Shown here in pieces: positions 1 to 5,353 of a stretch of DNA of 10,160 bases. The position numbers and the translations under genes were made by a program. The stretch is taken from the NCBI GenBank assembly GCA_002294445.1, contig DBEI01000038.1, forward strand, positions 1-10,160, given 5' to 3'. Position 1 is the stretch's first letter. Each line of letters begins with the position of its first letter. The stretch is from Patescibacteria group bacterium UBA910 (GTDB taxonomy: Bacteria > Patescibacteriota > Minisyncoccia > Phycocordibacterales > DATDWN01). Below the pieces are notes generated by a model. It made no database searches. It worked only from the letters and a program-made list of their open reading frames with translations, and was not told the DNA's origin.

Positions 1-645
1 GTTATTTTGTTTGATGAAATTGAAAAAGCTCATCCTGAGGTATTCAACATATTGCTTCAAGTGCTTGATAATGGAAAACTCACTGATGCAAAAGGTAGAT
101 CAGTAAACTTTAGAAATACAGTTATTATTCTCACATCAAATATTGGCGCACAGTATATTGATCGTATGCAGAAGCTTGGTTTTGCATCAGATCCATCTGA
201 GAAAGCGGATTATAATGATGCGAAAGCAAAAGTAACTGCGTCACTTAAAGATTATTTCCGGCCAGAATTCTTAAACCGACTCGATGAAATCATTACCTTT
301 GATATCTTAGGTAAAGAAGCTATACGAGAGATTGTGGGTATTCAGGTGGGTATTGTTACAAAACGTCTCGCAGAAAAAGAAATTCGTCTGGAAATAACTC
401 CTGCAGTCTATGATGTGCTTGCGGAGGAGGGGTATAATCCACAGTACGGTGCGCGACCATTGAAACGGTTAATCCAGCAAAAGATTCTCAATCCGGTTGC
501 TTCACTTATGATTGGAAAAGGAATTACTAAAGGAGGTGCGATCACGGTGGGTGTAAAAAACAAAGAATTTACATTCGATGTAAAGAAACCTAAAAAACAA
601 TTTGCAAAAGACAGTTTTGTGATTAGTGATAGTATGACAGTATAA
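1..645 (+). CDS. clpC: ClpC-type AAA+ unfoldase, C-terminal part (5' end outside window)
   Basis: Reading frame 1 is open from the left edge, so this is the end of the second AAA+ domain of a Clp/Hsp100 ATPase. It begins in Walker B (VILFDEIEKAHPEVF, acidic pair at 13-18), then sensor 1 (TSN near 133-141), the FRPEFLNRLDE segment, and sensor 2 (YGARPLKR, 445-468). Between sensor 1 and FRPEF sits Leu-Gly-Phe (175-183), where ClpA/ClpC/ClpX carry the [LIV]-G-[FL] loop that docks on ClpP. ClpB chaperones lack this tripeptide, so I favour a ClpC-like unfoldase that feeds substrates to ClpP. Parts of the C-terminal region (GYNPQYGARPLKRLIQQKI) also resemble ClpB, so the subfamily is less certain than the family. 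The protein ends in a short Lys/Ser-rich tail. The stop codon (643-645) abuts a terminator. The N-terminal domain and first AAA+ domain cannot be seen. Confidence 0.93.
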   Translation, partial: VILFDEIEKAHPEVFNILLQVLDNGKLTDAKGRSVNFRNTVIILTSNIGAQYIDRMQKLGFASDPSEKADYNDAKAKVTASLKDYFRPEFLNRLDEIITFDILGKEAIREIVGIQVGIVTKRLAEKEIRLEITPAVYDVLAEEGYNPQYGARPLKRLIQQKILNPVASLMIGKGITKGGAITVGVKNKEFTFDVKKPKKQFAKDSFVISDSMTV

Positions 646-679
646 ATAACAAAAATACCCGAGAGGGTATTTTTGTTAT
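646..679 (+). terminator. Intrinsic terminator after clpC
   Basis: A perfect 15-bp inverted repeat (646-660 with 665-679) with a GAGA loop starts on the base after the clpC stop codon. The stem contains GGGTATTTTTG, so the T-run is within the 3' arm. An in-frame ATG at 678 lies inside this hairpin, which argues against it as the start of the next gene. Confidence 0.9.
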
Positions 680-693
680 GTTGATAAGCAGTA

Positions 694-721
694 TTGCAGT
701 AGACCTATGTAGTATTATAAT
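694..721 (+). promoter_or_regulatory. Sigma70-like promoter for the HTH/WAEGYK gene
   Basis: TTGCAG (694-699), a 16-bp spacer and a consensus TATAAT (716-721). The -10 box ends 7 nt before the ATG at 729, so transcription should start at or next to the start codon and give a leaderless mRNA. No Shine-Dalgarno sequence precedes 729. Confidence 0.7.
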
Positions 722-728
722 TAAGTCT

Positions 729-1442
729 ATGACACCGCCTCCTGTAATATCAAAAGATAAATTATCTCTTGTAAAAGATTTGTATCTCAATAAAAAATTA
801 TGCATAAGAGAAGTTGCTCAAAGACTTGCAGTTTCCCCTGATGCAGTTGAAAACTTTATAAGAAGACATAAAATTCCAAAAAGGTCTCGTAAAGAGGCTC
901 AGCAAGCAAAATATTATAATAAACCACTTTCTTTTAATAAACAGAAATTAAATTCTGTTTATCTAAGGGAGTTGGCAATAATAGGTGCAATGTTGTATTG
1001 GGCAGAAGGGTATAAAGGCGATGAATCAAATGGTACCGTTGATTTTGCAAATAGTGATCCTTTGATGATTGAAATATTTTTGAAATTTTTACGTTTATTG
1101 TATAAACCAGATGAAAGACGTTTACGTGTTTATTTGTATTGTTACTCTAACCAAAATATACCGAAGCTTATCCAGTTCTGGAGTGTATTAACGGGTATAC
1201 CTAAAAAACAATTTTTAAAACCATATGTAAGGACAGACTTCAGGGAGGATGGAAGGAAAATGGAGTATGGAATGATTCATATTAGGTATCATGATAAAAA
1301 GCTTTTACTTGAGATAAAAAGTATGATAAAGTCTTATGTGTCGATAACTATGCGTCGGTGGCGGAGTGGTCAATCGCATTTGACTGTAAATCAAACGCCC
1401 TCGGGCTACGAAGGTTCGAATCCTTCCCGGCGCACAATATAA
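729..1442 (+). CDS. HTH protein with WxEGxK/NSDP domain (possibly LAGLIDADG-like)
   Basis: I chose ATG 729 because a consensus -10 box lies 7 nt upstream; the in-frame ATG at 678 sits in the clpC terminator. The frame gives 237 residues. Residues about 14-50 resemble a resolvase/homeodomain-type helix-turn-helix (IREVAQRLAVSPDAVENFIRR), followed by a basic linker. A second domain starts near 80 with IIGAMLYWAEGYKGD, then DFANSDPLMIEIFLKFLR (105-122) and HIRYHDKKLLLEI (184-196). Proteins with this WxEGxK plus NSDP arrangement are, to my recollection, frequent in Parcubacteria and usually annotated hypothetical. The hydrophobic-acidic-Gly pattern and the NSDP segment recall single-motif LAGLIDADG proteins, but that is inference and no nuclease activity is shown. 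Residues 208-237 are encoded by the tRNA-Tyr gene, so the natural protein may once have ended near residue 205. It could be a regulator or a homing-type endonuclease. Confidence 0.75.
   Translation: MTPPPVISKDKLSLVKDLYLNKKLCIREVAQRLAVSPDAVENFIRRHKIPKRSRKEAQQAKYYNKPLSFNKQKLNSVYLRELAIIGAMLYWAEGYKGDESNGTVDFANSDPLMIEIFLKFLRLLYKPDERRLRVYLYCYSNQNIPKLIQFWSVLTGIPKKQFLKPYVRTDFREDGRKMEYGMIHIRYHDKKLLLEIKSMIKSYVSITMRRWRSGQSHLTVNQTPSGYEGSNPSRRTI
1352..1434 (+). tRNA. tRNA-Tyr (GTA)
   Basis: The cloverleaf folds fully. The acceptor stem is GCGTCGG with CCGGCGC, including one G-T pair. The D stem is GCG/CGC and the anticodon stem TTTGA/TCAAA. The loop CTGTAAA gives anticodon GTA. A long class II variable arm (GCCC/GGGC) is present, as expected for bacterial Tyr. 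The T arm is GAAGG-TTCGAAT-CCTTC and the discriminator is A. CCA is not encoded (the genome reads ACAA), so a CCA-adding enzyme is needed. The gene lies in the same orientation inside the 3' end of the preceding CDS. A36-A37-A38 make it a likely MiaA substrate. Confidence 0.97.
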
Positions 1443-1478
1443 AAAACTGCTCTAAGGCAGTTTTTTATATTGTGCGTC
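1429..1478 (+). terminator. tRNA-Tyr terminator whose stem includes the tRNA acceptor strand
   Basis: The 18-nt arms 1433-1450 (CACAATATAAAAAACTGC) and 1457-1474 are perfectly complementary around the loop TCTAAG, with T6 inside the 3' arm. Pairing extends outward to 1429/1478 with one G-T pair. The 5' arm therefore includes part of the tRNA acceptor 3' strand (1429-1433) and the discriminator (1434). The inner A6CTGC/GCAGT6 part looks like an ordinary terminator; the outer pairing is the odd part. Confidence 0.85.
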
Positions 1479-1637
1479 AGAGCAATCTGTTTTTAGCAGA
1501 TTGCATGAAGGATTCGAACGGAATCGCGGTACACGCTCGCAGTAGCGAGTGTTGGGATTCCGGTGCCTCGAAAATATCAATTTGACGAAATTGATATTTT
1601 CGAGGGAGAAACTCCTTCTCAGTGCACTAGAATGTGC
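1479..1637. repeat. Cluster of consecutive hairpins downstream of tRNA-Tyr
   Basis: This intergenic stretch is almost wholly made of inverted repeats. GCAATCTG/CAGATTGC lies at about 1482-1505. CGGAATC/GATTCCG (1519-1525/1556-1562) encloses CTCGC-AGTA-GCGAG (1536-1549). A perfect 18-bp stem with a GACG loop follows (1566-1583/1588-1605). GAGAA/TTCTC (1606-1620) and GCAC/GTGC (1624-1637) end the cluster. GAAGGATTCGAAC (1507-1519) is an exact inverted copy of the tRNA-Tyr T-arm 3' half (1414-1426). I see no convincing coding capacity. The stretch could be a structured RNA, a mobile-element remnant or a supercoiling sink. Confidence 0.8.
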
Positions 1638-1643
1638 TAACAT
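1638..1643 (+). promoter_or_regulatory. Candidate -10 box for the lycopene-cyclase-like gene
   Basis: TAACAT ends 6 nt before ATG 1650, the same spacing seen at mpl and parB. The -35 region (CTTCTC, 1615-1620) is poor, and the support is mainly the recurring spacing. No Shine-Dalgarno sequence is present. Confidence 0.4.
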
Positions 1644-1649
1644 GTACAT

Positions 1650-2078
1650 ATGAAGAAATTTTATTATCTTTTTACTTTAGTGTTTGTTTTTTGTATTCCA
1701 TCAGTGTTTGCAGGATTTTTTCTTGTGAATTATATTTCTCTTTCCGCACTTATTCCTTTTGTTATTACAGTTACTATTATTGGAAGCATCTGGGATGTTT
1801 GGGCAACAAGACATAGTAAAAAAGATCGTATCTGGTTGTGGCAGTTTAATAAAAAGCAGACTATAGGTATTAAATTTTTAGGGTTACCAATAGAGGAGTA
1901 TGTTTTCTATACAGCAAGTAGTGTGTATGTGATATTCATGTGGGAGGGTATTAAATTAATGATATTACACAACACTATTCAAACATATAGTATGGTTTTA
2001 CTACTTTCTATCTGGACCGTCATTGCTATTGGTGTGCCTTATATATTTGCACCTAAAAAAGATAAGTTTATAGGATAA
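1650..2078 (+). CDS. Lycopene cyclase domain membrane protein (CrtYc/CrtYd-like)
   Basis: A 142-residue membrane protein. Hydrophobic segments lie at about residues 5-25, 31-47, 86-105 and 113-135. Two motifs match the lycopene cyclase domain found in actinobacterial heterodimeric CrtYc/CrtYd and fungal CrtYB. One is WDVWAT (48-53) at the end of a membrane helix. The other is LGLPIEEYVFY (77-87), the family's PxEExxF signature. Members cyclise the ends of lycopene to beta-ionone rings. Functional enzymes normally need two such domains, either as two genes or fused; only one is present here, and no other carotenoid gene is in the window. The partner may be elsewhere, the protein may homodimerise, or it may do something else. 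Start 1650 fits the candidate -10 box; the stop is at 2076-2078. I see no strong terminator directly after it; a large inverted repeat follows. Confidence 0.78.
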   Translation: MKKFYYLFTLVFVFCIPSVFAGFFLVNYISLSALIPFVITVTIIGSIWDVWATRHSKKDRIWLWQFNKKQTIGIKFLGLPIEEYVFYTASSVYVIFMWEGIKLMILHNTIQTYSMVLLLSIWTVIAIGVPYIFAPKKDKFIG

Positions 2079-2146
2079 GATAGACGAGGACTCTTTCCTA
2101 AAACAAACTTGCCTTTTTCATCATTTTCATGTATGATACCAAGAAT

Positions 2147-2272
2147 ATAGAACTTAGGTATTTGAGGAAAGTTCGAGGCAAAATTAAGTTTTTTGACAAA
2201 CCTTACTTTGTTGTAAGGTGAGGATAAAAACTTAATTTTAACAAAGAAATTTTCCAAATACGTAAGTTCTAT
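2147..2272. repeat. 126-bp nested imperfect inverted repeat
   Basis: The outer arms ATAGAACTTAGGTATTTG (2147-2164) and CAAATACGTAAGTTCTAT (about 2255-2272) pair with one mismatch. Adjacent GGAAA/TTTCC pairing continues inward after a 2-nt gap. A perfect 14-bp middle stem follows (2180-2193 with 2226-2239). The core is a 7-bp hairpin ACCTTAC/GTAAGGT (2200-2206/2213-2219). The element fills the gap between the cyclase-like gene and rpmG, and its right arm reaches the rpmG promoter. No clear target-site duplication is visible. It could be a MITE-like remnant, a structured RNA or a processing/termination element. Confidence 0.8.
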
Positions 2273-2273
2273 C

Positions 2274-2279
2274 TAAAAT
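2274..2279 (+). promoter_or_regulatory. Candidate -10 box of rpmG
   Basis: TAAAAT ends 7 nt before ATG 2287, which implies a leaderless or nearly leaderless mRNA. A weak -35 (TTTCCA, 2251-2256) lies 17 bp upstream, inside the right arm of the inverted repeat. No Shine-Dalgarno sequence is present. Confidence 0.45.
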
Positions 2280-2286
2280 AAACATT

Positions 2287-2445
2287 ATGTCATCACAAGA
2301 TAGATTAATTCCATTGAGAAACAAAGAGAGCGGTGAAGTATACTGGACTTCTAAAAACAAGAAGAAAGTAGAGCGAAAAATCGAACTCAAAAAATACAGT
2401 AAAAAACTCCGAAAACGAGTTGCTTTCAAAGAGACTAAGAAATAA
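2287..2445 (+). CDS. rpmG: Ribosomal protein bL33 (zinc-free type)
   Basis: A 52-residue, very basic protein starting MSSQDRLIPL, with the bL33 core VYWTSKNKKK followed by KIELKKYSKKLRKRVAFKE. bL33 is a small 50S subunit protein near the E site. Family features present are the Y-x-T-x-K-N strand and the LELKKY-like segment. The four zinc-binding cysteines of the C+ form are absent, so this is a C- (zinc-independent) version. Length fits the family (about 50-55 residues). The gene is leaderless by its -10 position, stands alone between the inverted repeat and its own terminator, and converges on tRNA-Trp. Confidence 0.92.
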   Translation: MSSQDRLIPLRNKESGEVYWTSKNKKKVERKIELKKYSKKLRKRVAFKETKK

Positions 2446-2471
2446 AAAAGCGCCCGCAAGGGTGTTTTTTT
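2444..2471 (+). terminator. rpmG terminator
   Basis: A6GCGCCC (2444-2455), a GCAA tetraloop, and GGGTGT7 (2460-2471) form a 12-bp stem with two G-T pairs and a T-run. The arm begins inside the rpmG stop codon. Confidence 0.9.
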
Positions 2472-2472
2472 A

Positions 2473-2538
2473 TTGTGGAAGTTTGGAAATCCTTCTCGAA
2501 AAAAACCATTTTTTCCACAAGCACTGCTGTGCTTGTGG
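2473..2538. repeat. Hairpin with competing upstream arm, downstream of tRNA-Trp
   Basis: CCACAAGCAC (2515-2524), loop TGCT, GTGCTTGTGG (2529-2538) is a perfect 10-bp stem. TTGTGGAA at 2473-2480 can pair instead with TTCCACAA at 2513-2520, so two mutually exclusive folds exist. On the minus strand this lies about 50 nt past the 3' end of tRNA-Trp, and a T7 run follows the hairpin after about 9 nt. It may take part in tRNA-Trp 3'-end formation. Confidence 0.55.
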
Positions 2539-2589
2539 GGCAAGTAAATTATGCGATTAGTCTGACAGATAAAAACTTCGCTTTTAGGG

Positions 2590-2660
2590 CGGGAGATGGA
2601 GGAATCGAACCCCCGACAGCGGTTTTGGAGACCGCTGTTATACCACTTAACTAATCTCCC
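2590..2660 (-). tRNA. tRNA-Trp (CCA)
   Basis: On the minus strand the acceptor stem is GGGAGAT/ATCTCCC, with D arm GTTA/TAAC, anticodon stem GCGGT/ACCGC and loop CTCCAAA, giving anticodon CCA. The T arm is GGGGG-TTCGATT-CCTCC, with one G-T pair. The discriminator is G, as usual for Trp. CCA is not encoded at the 3' end. The gene converges on rpmG and diverges from the serine-hydrolase gene. A36-A37-A38 make it a possible MiaA substrate. Reading only UGG fits the use of TGA as stop in this window. Confidence 0.96.
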
Positions 2661-2709
2661 AATAATGTACACAATATCAAAAAAAATGATTTTTGGCGAA
2701 TGTATTTTC

Positions 2710-2737
2710 TTGCGTAAATCTTCTTAAAACGTATACT
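2710..2737 (+). promoter_or_regulatory. Promoter of the serine-hydrolase gene
   Basis: TTGCGT (2710-2715), 16-bp spacer, TATACT (2732-2737). The predicted start near 2744 leaves a short leader of about 19 nt carrying AGAGAGG (2749-2755). That is a Shine-Dalgarno sequence 7 nt before ATG 2763, unlike the leaderless neighbours. Confidence 0.65.
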
Positions 2738-2762
2738 AACCATCGGAAAGAGAGGTGTGGAC

Positions 2763-3755
2763 ATGGGCATTTCAAAAATGTTCGAAGAAGGGGTTGTGAA
2801 TGGTCTTTTTACAGACTTTGATGTCTGCGTAAAAGGACCTGTTGAGATGGCATTCTCTGGCGGTATGCATGTATCTGCTGGAGCGCAGTTGTTTGATGTT
2901 TCAAGTCTTACAAAAGCTTCTGTGAATCTACTTATGTGGAAACTTTTTTCCGAAGGGACACTTTCCCCAGATGATGCATTAAGTAAGTTTCTACCGAGTG
3001 TGCCAAATACACAAGGTCGCTTGCTTAGACATTTTATGTCGTATGTGGTTCAGGATTACGGTTTTGATTATGAAATGTTACGAAGGGGGAGTATTGGACC
3101 ATGTAAAGATGTGTTGATGAAACAAGGTTTCGGGCAGTGGAACAAGAAGTTTGCGTATGATAATTTTTCCAGTGCTTATATCGGGCTATTGCTTGAAAAA
3201 ATATTTAACCAAGATATCGAGGGTGTATTACAATCTGAGCTTGAAGTAGATAAGGGTCAGTTTGCATTTCATCCCGTATATAGAAATATCTACAGACCTG
3301 TACATGTTGTCCCAACAAGACCGGATGAAGGTTTGCGGGGGCTTGTACACGACCCGCTTTCATTTGCTCACCAAACAGAGAATATTGTCTCTGCTGGTTT
3401 GTTTTCAAATGCTTCGGTAATAGCATCAGTGTTTCATCGAATACTTGATCCGATCATTCGTTCTGGGTTTTATGAAATCGGATCGCAAAACCAACTTGAG
3501 GGTTATGGTATTAGCGATTATGACTACAGTCTTGGTTTTGATATTCCATATGAGCACAACCTTCAAGGTATTTATGTTGAGGCACCATTAGTGTTTGCGG
3601 GGTGGACTGGTTGTCGGGTTTTCTTTGCAAAACATCCCCGGATAACTGTGTGTATCACGACAAACCGTGTGTTTTGTGCGGACACAGCAGAATCCCGTAA
3701 AAGATTCTCAGAGTTCTTTTGGCAGGTCATCAATCAGGTGTTTCGTATGACTTGA
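2763..3755 (+). CDS. Serine hydrolase of the class C beta-lactamase / PBP-like superfamily
   Basis: 330 residues. I chose ATG 2763 because AGAGAGG lies 7 nt upstream; the in-frame GTG at 2757 overlaps that site. The catalytic S-x-x-K is SLTK at 48-51, in the context FDVSSLTKA, and the second motif Y-x-N is YDN at 132-134. The third motif, normally K/H-T-G (often HTGxTG in this family), appears as FAGWTG at about 278-283, so the basic residue is missing. No N-terminal signal peptide or membrane segment is seen, which suggests a cytoplasmic location. Family members act as D-Ala-D-Ala peptidases, esterases or beta-lactamases. The gene sits just upstream of mpl but has its own promoter and terminator, so co-regulation is not shown. 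The substrate is unknown. Confidence 0.8.
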   Translation: MGISKMFEEGVVNGLFTDFDVCVKGPVEMAFSGGMHVSAGAQLFDVSSLTKASVNLLMWKLFSEGTLSPDDALSKFLPSVPNTQGRLLRHFMSYVVQDYGFDYEMLRRGSIGPCKDVLMKQGFGQWNKKFAYDNFSSAYIGLLLEKIFNQDIEGVLQSELEVDKGQFAFHPVYRNIYRPVHVVPTRPDEGLRGLVHDPLSFAHQTENIVSAGLFSNASVIASVFHRILDPIIRSGFYEIGSQNQLEGYGISDYDYSLGFDIPYEHNLQGIYVEAPLVFAGWTGCRVFFAKHPRITVCITTNRVFCADTAESRKRFSEFFWQVINQVFRMT

Positions 3756-3784
3756 AAAGAGCGGGTCTTCCGCTCTTTTGTTTT
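3755..3784 (+). terminator. Serine-hydrolase gene terminator
   Basis: AAAAGAGCGG (3755-3764), loop GTCTT, CCGCTCTTTT (3770-3779), then GTTTT. This is a perfect 10-bp stem beginning on the last base of the stop codon. Its T-rich tail overlaps the poor -35 region of the mpl promoter. Confidence 0.9.
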
Positions 3785-3804
3785 ACATACAATTCCTATA
3801 TACT
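3776..3804 (+). promoter_or_regulatory. Promoter of mpl, leaderless type
   Basis: TATACT (3799-3804) ends 6 nt before ATG 3811. A loose -35, TTTTGT (3776-3781), lies 17 bp upstream within the preceding terminator tail. No Shine-Dalgarno sequence is present. Confidence 0.55.
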
Positions 3805-3810
3805 CTCGTT

Positions 3811-5277
3811 ATGGAACCACATGATTATTATTATCTTGCGAAGCGAAATCTCTTACCTGATGCAGATAAACGTACTCGTATTAAAGGTATTATTAAAAAA
3901 AAATCGCGCATACATGTGTCTGCGGTGTGTGGTAAAGCTATGGCTTCGGTGGCATGCATGCTTAAAGATTTGGGGTATGTAGTTACAGGAAGTGATGCTG
4001 TCTTTCATCCTCCAATGGGAGATGTATTAAAGAAGCATAATATAAAATGTTCCCTATATTCAGTAAAAAATATTAAAAACATTGATATTCTCGTTGTAGG
4101 GAATGCGCTTGCGCATGATTCACTTGAAGTTGTTGAGGCTAGAAAAAAAGGTATTCCTTTATTATCTGGTCCTGAGGTGCTTGGACAGGTCTTCAACGAA
4201 AGAAAGTCTCTTGTTGTAGCTGGTACACATGGTAAAACCACAACGAGTGGATTATTAACGCATGTCTTTGACTATTCATTAAAGAATCCAGGATACATGA
4301 TAGGTGGCATGTTCCAGAATTTAAAAGATAGTTATAGTATTGGATCAAAAAACAGTAAGTTTGTGATTTACGAAGGTGATGAGTACAATAGTGCTTTTTT
4401 CGATAGAGGTCCAAAGTTTTTACATTACAACCCCACTTCAGTTATTTTGACGTCACTAGAATATGATCATGTGGATTTGTATCCGTCATTTGAAGACTAT
4501 AAGCAAGCGTTTCAGTTTTTAATAGAGATGTTGCCTAAAAAAGGTAATCTTGTTATTCATGAATCTGTGGTGCCACTCCTTGATTTAAAAAAATGTAAAG
4601 CTCAGATTGTTACATATGGCGCTTCAAAAAAAGCTGATGTTATATTTAGGACAATAAAAACTAATTCTTCGGGTACAGTGTTTTCAGTCTCTTCAAAAAT
4701 TATAGGGAACCATCAGTCATTACATATTCCTTTGTTTGGTGATTATAATGTTGCAAATGCTACAGCTGTATACACCCTCTCTCTTTTAGAAAAATTAAAA
4801 AAAGACTCAGTTGCTAAAGCGCTTACATGTTTTTCTGGCACTCGAGAGAGGCAGGAACTTGTTGGAGTAAAAAAAGATAATATAACGATTATCAGAGATT
4901 ATGCGCATCATCCCACAGCAGTAAAACTAACTCTTGAAGGTTTGAAAAAAGGGTATTCTGATCGTAGGTTTATTGTCGTCTTTGAGCCACGTTCAGCTTC
5001 AAGTAAACGAAAAGTTTTTGAGTTACCGTATGCAGAGTCGTTGGCATATGCAGATATAATTTACGTGATAGATCCAGTATCCACACCAACACCTGATTCG
5101 ATTGATGTGGTTCATGTTGTAGACATTCTCAATTCAAAGCATAAGAAAGCTTTTGTGGCTACAAGTGCAGATGAAGCGCTTACACTTTTAAGAAAAGAAG
5201 TTTTAAAAGATGATGTGGTGGTATTCATGAGTAGTGGTGATATGGCTTCAATACCTACGAGATTTTTTAAAGAATAG
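3811..5277 (+). CDS. mpl: Mpl-type UDP-N-acetylmuramate:peptide ligase
   Basis: 488 residues of the Mur ligase family. I chose ATG 3811 because a -10 box lies 6 nt upstream; an earlier in-frame ATG at 3778 falls in the preceding terminator. The N-terminal domain has IHVSAVCGKAMASVA (34-48) and TGSDAVFHPPM (59-69); the HPPM segment matches Mpl (YPPMS) better than MurC. The ATP site is GTHGKTT (138-144). GDEYNSAFFD (189-198), LEYDHVD (216-222), DYNVANATA (311-319), DYAHHPTA (363-370; MurC usually has HHPTE) and FEPRSASSKR (391-400) are further Mpl-like marks. Mpl joins L-Ala-gamma-D-Glu-diaminopimelate tripeptide to UDP-MurNAc, recycling cell-wall peptide; MurC adds only L-Ala. A MurC-like role cannot be excluded. 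The gene converges on murF, the next ATP-dependent step of the pathway, with 76 bp between stops holding only a weak AT hairpin (5292-5310). Confidence 0.87.
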   Translation: MEPHDYYYLAKRNLLPDADKRTRIKGIIKKKSRIHVSAVCGKAMASVACMLKDLGYVVTGSDAVFHPPMGDVLKKHNIKCSLYSVKNIKNIDILVVGNALAHDSLEVVEARKKGIPLLSGPEVLGQVFNERKSLVVAGTHGKTTTSGLLTHVFDYSLKNPGYMIGGMFQNLKDSYSIGSKNSKFVIYEGDEYNSAFFDRGPKFLHYNPTSVILTSLEYDHVDLYPSFEDYKQAFQFLIEMLPKKGNLVIHESVVPLLDLKKCKAQIVTYGASKKADVIFRTIKTNSSGTVFSVSSKIIGNHQSLHIPLFGDYNVANATAVYTLSLLEKLKKDSVAKALTCFSGTRERQELVGVKKDNITIIRDYAHHPTAVKLTLEGLKKGYSDRRFIVVFEPRSASSKRKVFELPYAESLAYADIIYVIDPVSTPTPDSIDVVHVVDILNSKHKKAFVATSADEALTLLRKEVLKDDVVVFMSSGDMASIPTRFFKE

Positions 5278-5353
5278 TCTAAGACCCTTTAAGAAAATAC
5301 TCTATTTTCTCATCTCCATTAACTCAAACCACTTGATCCTATCTTCAATGAAA

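Noticed and set aside
1507..1566. Possible second tRNA on the minus strand because of a GTTCGAATCC T-loop
   Set aside because: The T-stem does not pair, there is no matching acceptor stem and no anticodon arm; it is better explained as an inverted copy of the tRNA-Tyr 3' end.
1358..1585. Plus-strand 75-codon frame over tRNA-Tyr and the hairpins
   Set aside because: It lies in tRNA and inverted-repeat sequence; composition explains it.
1429..1637. CRISPR array
   Set aside because: The repeats are inverted and differ from each other; there are no regularly spaced direct repeats and no cas genes.
2039..2257. Minus-strand 72-codon frame overlapping the inverted repeat
   Set aside because: It starts with TTG inside the repeat, has no ribosome site or promoter, and overlaps the end of the cyclase-like gene; it resembles no family I know.
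2473..2672. Minus-strand frame running through tRNA-Trp
   Set aside because: It is a shadow of the tRNA and hairpin sequence with no protein-like features.
5292..5310. Strong terminator between mpl and murF
   Set aside because: AGAAAATA/TATTTTCT is only 8 bp, has no G-C-rich core and no following T-run; too weak to call.
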